Source of the DNA: Sinonovacula constricta
Lineage: Eukaryota > Mollusca > Bivalvia > Cardiida > Solecurtidae
Length of the DNA: 64,000 nt
NCBI GenBank assembly: GCA_007844125.1
Contig: CM017567.1
Location: forward strand, 46,159,778 to 46,223,777
Reading direction: 5' to 3'
In this document: positions 38,901-48,904 of the stretch, one piece after another
How positions within the stretch are numbered: the first letter of the stretch is position 1
How the letters are laid out: the number at the start of each line of letters is the position of its first letter
Position numbers and translations under genes: made by a program
Notes under the pieces: generated by a model
The model's database searches: none
The model's input: only the letters and a program-made list of their open reading frames with translations
What the model was told of the DNA's origin: nothing

Positions 38901-39706
38901 GATATTGACTGGACATAATAAATGACAAAGCATCTAAATCTTTTCGCAGAAGAATTGGTTAATAACAATAACAAACGGACAAGTGGAAAACGAACACAGT
39001 TATTTGATATATCTCCTCTCTATGCATAACATATCAAAAGCAATCGCCCAGGCAAATATGAAGATATTTAAATGAGAAATAACAGGGTTACACGCCACAA
39101 AATTGCCAGCAGGCAGACGGACAAACGGATGGATGGGCGTACGGACGACCGATCGGGTGGTGTACAAATGTAGATCATTCTGAGCTACATACATCAGTAA
39201 AGTGCATATATTACTGTGCTTAGGGGATTTGGAAGATTTCCAGTTATAAACATGGAATGGGATAAACAGACAGACGAACACATGTTTCCATGTGACCAAA
39301 CAAGCTCACAAAGTCGTAATCATTCCGACTGTTTTAGATAAAAATATAATTTATGTTATTGGACAATTATTGTCTTGATATGTCAAAAGTGTTACATATT
39401 CGTCGGAACTGCACGCCCTACTGAATATTCTTATACATGAATGTGACAAATACGGTTATCTTTACGTATTGGTTACAGAAGAAAACAGATTGAAACTTAT
39501 CAATGTTCCCTCGTAACTCAGAGATAAAGTCGATAAGTTTGTTGTGGATAAAATATGTTTAAACTGAACAAAACTTCCAGTTAACCTTGTATAATGTACT
39601 TTAAAATACTTCCCTGTTTACAGATCGAGCTGATAATGTCGAGGACAAGTCGTACGAGATGTTGCAGAGAGAGAAAAACGAGTCGCAGTACTCGACTCTC
39701 CAGTGA
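32917..39706 (+). CDS. Gene C: Draper/MEGF-like receptor, complete
   Basis: Exons: 32917-32952 (MRSKPDMYMLRQ), 33729-33762 (VWVILILITTI), 35833-36919, 37235-37254, 37577-about 37762 and 39624-39706. All phases agree and no stop interrupts, giving about 481 residues. Order: signal peptide; EGF-like head and furin-like modules; three EGF-like repeats (one fewer than A, B, D: IEC...CPTNCQ collapses to VECNCQ at about 36490); transmembrane helix near residues 359-381 with RKR; 20-bp exon; two leucine heptads plus RRSELEA-KLETLRS; tail with YEML-x8-YSTL near residues 465-480. It acts as a single-pass surface receptor by family analogy; ligand unknown. If the heptad exon is not spliced, a stop at 37906-37908 follows a second hydrophobic stretch and the ITAM-like tail is lost. 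Confidence 0.8.
35833..36919 (+). CDS. Gene C large ectodomain exon
   Basis: A 1087-bp exon, phase 1 in and phase 2 out, encodes the entire cysteine-rich ectodomain and membrane helix. It is open throughout. It begins after aaacag and ends aaaag before gtaata, as in the other copies. Confidence 0.85.
37657..37698 (+). repeat. Coding 21-bp repeat, 2 heptads (gene C)
   Basis: Units encode QLIKLNT and QSNKLTS, the lowest number among the copies, identical in protein to gene D. Confidence 0.8.
39624..39706 (+). CDS. Gene C last exon, ITAM-like tail
   Basis: Acceptor gtttacag; the protein ends SYEMLQREKNESQYSTLQ and a TGA. It is the most regular form of the tail among the four copies. Confidence 0.8.
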
Positions 39707-40277
39707 TTATCTTTGACATGTGGAAGGCAATTATTGTTCCTGTAATTTGATTTGTTGAAGGGTACCTACTGCAAATTTTCGCGGACAAAAGCTATATTTT
39801 CGGGCTTGCCCAAAACAACTTAAAGGACTTCCAATAGTGAGAAATTCAAGTTCATCGGCGGTCATTCACATCACATCAGCTAGCTTAACCGTGTTGGGAC
39901 TATAGCAATTTGGTTATGAACTTGATGCAAAATGGTGTGACTTGCCACACATTCGTTGTTACTGGATACGTACATTGATCATGTTAATTCAAATAATCTG
40001 ATCCATATCAATAATCCAGATCAGCCATACTCATGTGGAACTTGTCTGATAACGGTCAACACTACTCGCTTAATAGTTTCTATCAAGATGATTTGTTATA
40101 TGTGCACGATATTATCGTCGCAGCACATGAGCGCGGCATCTATATGTAATCATTCGTGGGAAAATAACTACGGATGGCGCCATGTTCTTTAAACAAATGA
40201 AATACGGCGCTTTTATGCATAGACATTTCGGTAATTATTGAAGTGTGGTAGATATCGTAATTACATGTATATTACTA

Positions 40278-40558
40278 CCGGCCGCAATAGCTCAGGTGGT
40301 AGAGCGTCGGCTTGCAGATCGGGTGGTCGTTGGTTAAAATCTCGGCCGGGTCAAACCAAAGACTTTAAATTTGATAGTAGTGGCTTCCCTCCTTTACGCT
40401 TGGGGCTTAGGGGACAGCATAACGCCTGACTCGTCGATGTCAATAAAATGGACCGGCCGGGTTCAGTACTTGGGCACCATATAAGTGCCCCTGTGCTATA
40501 ATGATAGAAATGTCGCTGCACAGTATCGGCAAAAAATGTCGGCAAATCCCATCCCATC
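40278..40558 (+). mobile_element. tRNA-derived SINE
   Basis: A full tRNA-like head (ggccgcaatagctcaggtgg, tagagcgtcggcttgcagat, decayed B-box gttggttaaaatct) is followed by a body shared with 23694-23939 and a cccatcccatc tail. Compared with unit A it replaces about 300 bases (7069-7375), so the insertion came with a deletion. Confidence 0.8.
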
Positions 40559-40700
40559 TATCATCATGGTTACCCGCTACTTTTTACTTTGTTCTCTTTT
40601 AGAAGCTAGGAACCATCTCCTTTATTTAGCAAATAAACTATTGGTTCCTGTTTACTTTTTCTGCATAGCTGTATATCTTCTTTTTATAATATTTGATGTG

Positions 40701-40759
<59 letters not shown>
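40701..40759. repeat. (TA)n microsatellite
   Basis: An uninterrupted run of about 29 TA units. Unit A has only a few units at the same place (7507-7519). Confidence 0.95.
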
Positions 40760-40760
<1 letters not shown>

Positions 40761-42170
40761 TTATTTATCACTAATACTTTTAAAATAAAAATAAAAGGTA
40801 GCATCATTGTTAGTTTTAATGTTGTTGTTGTTTTTTGTTTACTGATAATCGTTATTTTTCACTTTTAATTTTAATCGTGTAATCATTTGTAGGTAAATTC
40901 AGGGTGGACTTATGCAAGTTATAGGAAATAATAAATAGCAGACTCACTATATTTTGACATACTTTAGCCAGTGAGTTAAGATAACAAATATTTTTTCTCT
41001 TGCTAATATTCTCCCGAATGAAAGCTTTAACATCGCAAAACGTACAGACATTTGTAAATGCATTGATAAATGGAGTCAATACAATCACGTATAACAAACT
41101 AAAAACCGGATTGTATAATGATACATTATCATATTTGATGGCATTTTGAATCTTTTTAACAACAATAAGGTTTTGCTGTTCTTTCAATGGTTTCTTATTA
41201 GGCAAAGTGTACCACTGTTGGGCAATAGCACAACGGTGACCTTTGATGCTCCGCATTAATGATTTCTTGTTATCAAATGTCAAAGTACTATGGTACGGTA
41301 TCAAGAAAGATGTTATTTACCTTTCTAGGCCTAGAGTGATTAAATCATTTAGTAAAATAATACAATATGATATGAGCTTTGCCCTTATTGCTAAAAGTGA
41401 TCTGAAATGAAGTGTGAAGAGGACTCAAACCGGTATTGAACATGGAGTGCGCCATTTCAAACATCGGTACATCTGTAATAAAAACGTCCTCGCCTTCTAT
41501 TGACGAAACAGTTAGTCTGCTGAGATGTCCAGAGTAGTTGAACGAAAGCATCGGGCCAACATTTCAAACATTTATTTAGTGTGAAAAGTAACAGTTTAAA
41601 TGGTCATTTATAATGAATAACATTACGTAGATGAGTTTACATCAGAAGAAAAGTTAATGAGTCTATTATTGTATGTACCTAGACGACCGTATGAGTAAAT
41701 GAGTATAAGAAGGCGAGATCATCAGAAGTATCGAACTGTTTGTGTTGATGTGTTTTGATTGTAAGGGAGGTGTAGGGGTAGGACAGAAGGCCCCCGCACA
41801 ACATCCCTTCCAGTCATTTTGGCAAGGTGGACAGAATCCATTCCGAGAATCTCTCCCGGGAGTTTTCCAACTATTTACTAAGCCGATGCATTTGCGATAT
41901 CCCGCTTGCGGCTTTGCTGACTTCTGCGGCTCTATGACAGTTTATGTATGACAGAGGGCATTCGTATCATCTCATCATTTCTGAAAAAGCGCACTCGGGA
42001 TTTTTTATTCAAATCACAGTGGTGTAAAATGGACGAAAAATAACAAGGAGTAGTTTTTAAATTCGGTGTGTTTTTGGTTTAATTCGGTACCACATGAAAG
42101 CATTTATTGTAGACCTAATTTAAGTTAAAATTAAATCAAATAATTTACTAATAAAATAGATGCATATATC
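40760..42170. other. Spacer of unit C, no gene
   Basis: Aligns with 7520-8950 of unit A. The short frames are not conserved. Confidence 0.5.
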
Positions 42171-42235
42171 TGCGCAATCGGTAGAGCGTCGGCTCCAGGT
42201 ACAGGAGACCCCGGGTTCGATCCCGGGCAGCGACA
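42171..42235 (+). repeat. tRNA-like SINE head
   Basis: TGCGCAATCGGTAGAGC and CCGGGTTCGATCCCGGG at tRNA spacing, the counterpart of 8955-9021 with fewer changes in the head. Confidence 0.6.
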
Positions 42236-43689
42236 TAGACATAGACAGAGATGACCATCATTATTCTCATAATAAAGGTCGTATCCGACCGTTTGGGGCA
42301 TTTTTATTATCTAATGCATTCAAAAAATGTTACATAAAAGGCTCCAGCAAAATGATGTTAATGGGTCCCTTCATAAAGGAGAAAAGCATAACACGCCATT
42401 TGTCATTACAAAATGTATTTTCTATCCGTGCCACGCTGCACAGTTAGCTATTTTAAAGCTAAAATCATGTGACCCCGTACCTTTGAGATCACGTTGCATA
42501 ATCATCTGGGTAATCAGCTCTGACGTCTATATCTAATTTTACATTAAATCCTCATCGTGCTTATTTATAGACTTGGAAATTACGGACAATTAAAGCAATG
42601 CATTTCACTATTTATACTATGTTTATACAATATACAATTGATGTAGAATGGTGCATCAGAAATTAGAATCAGTTTATACTGGTGTATTGACGAAATTAGT
42701 AACTCTGAGTTATTTCTGAAGGAATAGTGTTTTGGTCCCATCCGGTAGCTCCTATTAGCAATTATTTTAGACCTAATTTTATTAAAAGTGCAATAACATA
42801 GAACGTATTGCATGTTAAATAAACAGTTTCTGTTATCAGATTTTAATGGCTTTGTAAAACTTTTGTCCTATTGAATAATATATATTTTAGAACAAAAAAA
42901 TGTTAGCGCTTAAGACCAAAAACCTGCAAAGATATCAAAGGGAATCTATTAACTCTATTGTATCCGCGCTATTAGACTTCTAATGTAAAACTCACACATG
43001 ATTTTCATTAAAACTGTTATGTAGGTGGTGGCCAGGCTGTGCCACCCTAGTTTTCCCATCGATAGTTGTTTGTTTATTGGGAAAGAAAATCATAAAACTC
43101 GTTTTGCTGGCATAGTGCGATATTTCAAAGTTACCACTGAATTATAGTCATATTTATTTTTTAACAAATACGCATTAATATTGCCTAAATTAAAATATCT
43201 GTTCGACGGTGGAGATGTATCTTAAAAATACGATGGTGCTTTAACATTCGGAACACCTCGGTCATATCTACAGAACCAAGATACCGCTGAATAGTTACGA
43301 ATGATTACTTCAACTTATTTTCATGCATGCATTCGATAGAATATGAATAAATAATTGATATTAAACTTGGTAAACATTCATAAAAAAATGAAACAAGTTT
43401 AACAATAAAAATAAACTCAATCTAAAACACTTTTAAGCAGCAAATCATAAACAAAAACCATTGCACTGAACGTAAATTTGTGTACTTAAATATTGTCAAT
43501 ATATCTATATCTAATAAGATACATCCTTTTACGCTATTTTATCAGAATCCGTACTATTTCCAACCCACCTCGCACAATAAACTTAATCCAGTTGTTTTCT
43601 ACGATGTAGTGTTTCTAACGAGCACTAACGGGGAGCTAACTGTGTAGTTACTAGGGTAAATATTTTTACAGGAAAATGAAATTCCTTCA
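42236..43689. other. Spacer of unit C, no gene
   Basis: Aligns with 9022-10447 of unit A and ends just before the Ngaro-like element. An X-box-like site (gttactagggtaaa) lies near 43648-43662. Confidence 0.5.
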
Positions 43690-44439
43690 ATTATCTCCGT
43701 CAAATTGTATTAAACAAAAACACAACACAATTTAAGTTTCAATATTAAATTGTAATTTGTAAACGAAGCACTTGGGTAACCGATAACATTCATCAATTCA
43801 TACAATATATTCCAACATATCTCATATCTCACAACGTATTATTATATTATCTTAATAAATCATAAACATTTATGGCATACAACAATTCCACAATTACAGA
43901 TCTGTTCACAATCTAGCAATACTATATTTTCATTTACTTTTCACTCCTCTTTCTGAACCAAAAAGAAAAAAATATCGATGTAAACCTGCCAGTTACCCAA
44001 AGCTGAATGACTTACACAAATCAATATTAATCTTACGAAAATATCGTGCACTGATGTCACGCTTTTCTGACCATTTAAACAGTGACTGCGTAAGCTTAAG
44101 GGAAAATAATTTCTTTCTAATTCGTTCCTCGAACGAAATAAATTATATTTTTCCCACAGTTATCTCCGTCTAATTGTTTAAACAAAAACACAACACAATT
44201 TAAGTTTCAATATTAAATTGTAATTTGTAAACAAAGCACTTGTTTAACCGGTGAAATTCAAAGAAGGGGAAATTGATCTAAAATTTCTCTGAAATTTTTA
44301 CACATAATGGTACAACGATAATTATTCCTATAATCAATACCAATAATATTAAGATACAATTACATGTTCATTGTTCATTTTGCATCAGCTCAAGATAACT
44401 CTACTTAATAACGTTATTACAACTTCATAGTCCCAACGA

Positions 44440-45425
44440 TAAAGTCACAGATAAACGTTCTCTTCAATGCTCTTTAACTTATCCATCTTTGGCACTGTCA
44501 CTAAGCCAATGGCAGGGTCTCTTAAATTTCTTTAATCTCTTTATTGGCCGCAGCAGTTGCACCACCTGATCTTAACGAATGTAAGCAATACTGCTTAACG
44601 TGCGGTTTTAGAACCCTGATAAACTCTTCACGTAACGTCGTATAGGACACAGCCTTGTTAATTGTTCTCACTGAATACTTTTCTTTTAAACAAGTTAAGT
44701 TGCAAAATAAAAAATCATCATCTTTAAGTGACGACGATGAAAAATATTCCTGAACATTAACAACCGGACATAGACTTGTTCCGGTTTTAGGTATTGTTAT
44801 CCAAGACCCGTCTGTACATTTGTCAGTCTTACTGTTTTCTATAAAAATAGACATGTGTGTTTGAAATAATGCAATATCATAAACTTTAATGTTTAACAAT
44901 TCAGAACTTCTCATAAATTCTGAAAAACCTATAAGACATGGACAAATGATTCTCTATTGTTGTTTTTTATTTCTTTTTTTTTTTTTGTAAAGAATACAAC
45001 CGATTATACATATCCAACAATATTTCCTTTGTTAAAGGTTCTTTTATAACTGTCGGTTACCCCAATAACCTTTTAGATGATTCTTAAATATTCATAATGT
45101 CTAATTTTGAATCTGTTGGTTATTTGATATAAAAAAAAACACTCATGAAACCATTTGATTGCATAATAAGCAGGAATCACAGGACTAGGCGTATTTGCTT
45201 TCTGTATCAACGAAGCCAAATAAATTGCACAAGTAGACGTCTTAGCAGGTAAGATATCTCCTGTTCCAAACCCGTTATACCTTGCCCACTCTCCCAGCAA
45301 GAAGAACTGTTTTCATATTTCCGACGTGTATTATCCACTATGGACTTGTGTAATAGATCCGAGAGTAGGTCCACCTTTTCCACCAAAACTTCTGGTAATG
45401 CCTTAATTTCATCTTTTTGCATCTG
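44440..45425 (-). pseudogene. Tyrosine recombinase remnant
   Basis: A frame at 44522-44914 starts MRSSELL (catalytic Arg box), contains SKTDKC and CPVVNVQEYF, and ends with HSLRSGGATAAAN (H-x-x-R box). The N-terminal SAM-like domain is at 45073-45422 in shifted frames. At the nucleophile position (DG?VKEH) the codon is TAA (plus-strand 44479-44481), as in the unit A copy. The family integrates DIRS-order cDNA; this copy is dead. Confidence 0.8.
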
Positions 45426-46039
45426 TCGAAATAAACTTATAACATGAAAACAATTAGTAAATATCCTTGAAAAACAACTCTATAAAAAGTATACAAAGTA
45501 TATCTGTATGGTATCAAACAATCCTGCTTTACATCTAATATATTCATCTCTGGCAATACTGCCTCATATCAGACAATTCTCTCTTATCTCTCGTTTTTGG
45601 CAATCCTGCCTTTTCACACTTTTAAGGGAAATAACTTAACTTAAAAAAAATCAAGCCTTAAAAAAGCATTCGAAAATTTAAATCTATATTGCCAATAATT
45701 CCTTTCCCGGACTTACACCGAGTATAAAACTTTTTAATGTCGTCAAATCTGTCCAAAACCTAACACTAGACACAAAATGCTCATTTTTGACAAAGAATAG
45801 GCCAGAATACAGCGGATTTCCAGCAAGGCACAACCATTTATCGGATTTCATCTTTATCTAGAATAGAACAGAACTACTTTAGCATTATCTTCTGAAGCAA
45901 ACAAGTCAATCTCAAATTGACCAAAACGTTTTTCCAGTAAATTAATGAGATGTAAGTCCCCAATCATCAAAATCAACAATTTTTGATAAATAATCAGCTT
46001 TTTTATTTTCTGATCGAGGAATCCATTCTATCTCAAGAA

Positions 46040-46760
46040 AAATGGAATTTGTCAAACAAAACTGAAAAATCTTGTAAGATATATCTTTTAAAAAAAATTC
46101 ATAGAGCCCTGTTTTACTATCATAGCAACGGTTTGATTATCAGAAAACCACTCAACTCTTTCATGGGCCAAAATATAGACTGTAAAACCCTATACACAGC
46201 TTCGAGTTTTCTCCAAGTAAAAGAACTGAGTGATTCTTTACAATCCCAATTACCTTTAAACGTCATTTATAGCCGACACTTCGTACCCTGCATAACCCGT
46301 GCTATTCGCATCAGAGTATACTATTTTCGAACTATTTTTGACGTTGAGATATATTTATGCCGTTTATCAAACTGACATTAGACTCCCAAAATAATAATTG
46401 TCCTACAGACTCTAGAGAAAGAACAATATATGAATACCAGTGAACGGCGGTAAGTACATCCGCACCTAAATATCTTGTCATAATCTGTGTCACGTGACCT
46501 AACACCGTAGACTTTGAAATAAGTAGCCCGACAATACTAGCAACTTTTCGTACAATAACCCGTCTATGAACTTTGTGCCCATTTAAAAGCTCAAGAGTAG
46601 TATCATTTGCTATCATCAATCTACGATCCGGAATATAAATAATACCCAAAACTGAATTTAATACAATGACCAAATATTCCAAAATCTGAACAGAGATCCA
46701 AATTGACTTTTGTGCGTAAAGTATAAAACCAGAAAGTAGTAAGTCTTTTTAATATCAGAC
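46040..46760 (-). pseudogene. Reverse transcriptase thumb and RNase H remnant
   Basis: The frame at 46332-46682 reads IPDRRL...VRKVASIVGLLISKS...LGHVTQIMTRYL...WYSYIVLSLESVGQLLFW, matching the segment after the RT palm in DIRS/Ngaro polymerases. After a frameshift the RNase H motif follows: VYSDANSTGYAGYE, then GNWDCKESLSSFTWRKLEAV. The catalytic palm motifs are not present upstream. Confidence 0.7.
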
Positions 46761-46789
46761 GAAACCTTCTAGGGACTGATAATCTAATG

Positions 46790-46933
46790 ACTGTACATGG
46801 TGCATGCTACCGTACTGCACATTTCACTGTTGAATTCATATTGTACTTTGTTACCTTGAAAACGCCACGCTTCTCTTAATGAAGACTCAGATGTTTGTTC
46901 GGCAGAAGGGTTATCTTCATTCATTTCGGCCAT
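46790..46933 (-). pseudogene. gag-like start of the Ngaro-like element
   Basis: Just inside the Y repeat an ATG opens MAEMNEDNPSAEQTSESSLR, then a segment GNKVQYEFNSEM resembling DIRS-type gag, and ends soon after. It joins almost directly to RT thumb sequence, showing an internal deletion. Confidence 0.5.
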
Positions 46934-47292
46934 GCCACATTTACAATTTAACCACTAAGCGTCGTGTTTACCGCAGCAAAATTACCGATGTAAACCTGTC
47001 GGTTACCCAAAGCTGAATGACTTACACAAACCAATATTAATCGTACGAAAATATCGTGCAGTGATGTCACGCTTTAGTGACCATCTAAACAATAACTGCG
47101 TAACCTCAAGGGAAAATAATTTCTTTCTAATTTGTTCCTCAAACGAAATAAATTATATTAACCTTTTAAACAGTAATGTCTTCTTACTACATGACTATGA
47201 TTTGAAAAATGTGCATAACATTTTTGATTTTGTTGGAAAAAGCTTTACGCATATGTGCAGCGTATACTTATGGATTGCAGGCTATATCAGTC

Positions 47293-47523
47293 AGTGAGCG
47301 TTCGTGGTCTAGTGGTTAAGACGTTGGACTCCGGATCGGAGGGTCCCGGGTTCGAACCCAGAAACTGACCACGTGATGTTAGTCCTTGAGCAAGACTACT
47401 GCACATTGCTCCAGGTATTCAGTACCTGAGTACTGGTTCTACCCAGGAAGTGGACAGTCGAGAGGGATTAATATAAGTTAAAAGAACTTGTTTCCCAATC
47501 GACTATAAATAAATAGGTTTAAA
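47293..47523 (+). mobile_element. tRNA-derived SINE
   Basis: The head reads gttcgtggtctagtggttaa, gacgttggactccggatcgg and cccgggttcgaaccc; the body holds ccttgagcaagac and tacccaggaagtgg, and the tail is aataaata. A target-site duplication ct(a)(t/a)atcagtc flanks it (47282-47292 and 47524-47534). Unit A has the empty site near 13141-13155. Confidence 0.85.
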
Positions 47524-47534
47524 CTAAATCAGTC

Positions 47535-48730
47535 TACATAGAAACGATCTTTTCAACATAAACAAGCGCATATGTTGTTTTTGTTAACTTTCAGATTGAC
47601 AAAATATACTTGTGTAAATAGTTAATCATGTTTTAATTTTTTATGAATGGTTAGTTATCGAAAAAGATAAATGTTTACATAATGATAACTCATTCTTAGG
47701 AGTGTGAGATTAGAGTACTACAGTCAGGGTAAATGTTTTGTCATCTATTGTCCAATTATTTCATAGATACAATGTTTGCCGTTTCTATGGCAACATGGTG
47801 GAAACAACTGAACACAGATTTTTTTAATTGCGTTAAAGTGGGGTGGGGGCTTGTTTTTTGTTTCAAATGTTATATATGCAGAAGGATTGTTATACTGACT
47901 TAACAATTTGATAATTTGGTCTCCGACCCATTCAAAGCATTGAGTATTATCTAAAAGATTGGCATTTCGGCTAACTATATTAAATTAACATATATTTTGA
48001 ATGATCCGGGAATTGTAGGAAGGACTGCGGTCCACTTTACATCTGCCCCTGACATCTAAGATCCCATTATTATAAAACAAGACCGACAACTCTTAAATTT
48101 TTATTTATACACTAGACAGAATCTTTAAAATTGTTTTAATGTTAGTTCACTGCAATACTTGATATTCTCGTCTTGGGAGTAAGAAAAGACGCATTCCTTC
48201 CCTGGAGTAATATATTCTCCTATTACTTAGAAATAATAGAGAAATTAATTGTTCTTTTCAAATTCCTTACCTGGAGTTATAAGTTCTACAATTACTTTCT
48301 TTCCTTTGTAGTCCTTGTTGTTGTTGTTTTCTGTATTGCCCTTATTGTTGCTTTTTCTGATTCTGTTTTAGGTTGGTGTTTGCTGTTTTAGTGGGTTCTT
48401 TTCATTTTCTATGTTTGAATCAAAGTTAAATTATCAACTGTGTGAAAACTGTAGATTAAGGATTTTACTTGCTGTCAAGCATAGTTACAATGAAAATAAG
48501 GGAAATACATTAATGTCCAATTGTAAAGTAGGTTTATGTTGCTATTCAGGAGGTGTTTGTTGTTGTTTTTATTACGTAGCCCGTGCCACGTGCCCATTAA
48601 CAATCAATATACAGAAGTGAAGGCACTAACACATGTTATTTCCACAGCTAGGACATATCTGAATAAGCGATTTTAGATCTGAATCTTGCCACTGAGTTTA
48701 TCCTGGATATAATGTCGTTTATAGATGTAA
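47535..48730. other. Spacer before gene D, no gene
   Basis: Aligns with 13160-14880 minus the GAT and GACT repeats. No feature is seen. Confidence 0.45.
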
Positions 48731-48739
48731 AACCATTGA

Positions 48740-48777
48740 CCAATGACACAGAGCGTTATTTCTCTTCCTGTTTGGAG
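48740..48777 (+). promoter_or_regulatory. Conserved proximal promoter motifs of gene D
   Basis: CCAAT (48740-48744) and tctcttcctgttt (about 48761-48773), 165 and about 140 bases before the start codon, as in B. Confidence 0.4.
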
Positions 48778-48904
48778 CATGTACACTGTTCAGTAAAGAC
48801 TTACAGGAACCAAATGCCCATGTAAACAACTGTTAGTCTATCATTGTTTCGCGTTGACTCTCCACTAGGTGTATTTTTTTTTACATTTTCTCATCTATGC
48901 ATGT

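Larger units (their letters stand above)
43690..47160 (-). mobile_element. Ngaro-like (DIRS order) retroelement, internally deleted
   Basis: Read on the minus strand: repeat Y (47160-46985), gag start, RT/RNase H remnant, tyrosine recombinase remnant, repeat X (44255-44159), repeat Y (44150-43976), repeat X (43785-43690). This A1-ORFs-B1-A2-B2 arrangement is the split direct repeat signature of Ngaro elements. The Y repeats share gtaaacctg..gttacccaaa, aatatcgtgcactgatgtca and cgaaataaattata; the X repeats share acaaaaacacaacacaattt. The RT active-site part is missing, so it is not autonomous. The same insertion occurs in unit A and is absent from B and D. Confidence 0.75.

Noticed and set aside
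43690..47160. Crypton DNA transposon
   Set aside because: Reverse transcriptase and RNase H remnants and split direct repeats favour a DIRS-order retroelement.
47300..47375. Functional tRNA gene
   Set aside because: The acceptor stem does not pair and a SINE body with flanking target duplication follows. The same applies to the heads at 8955, 40278 and 42171.
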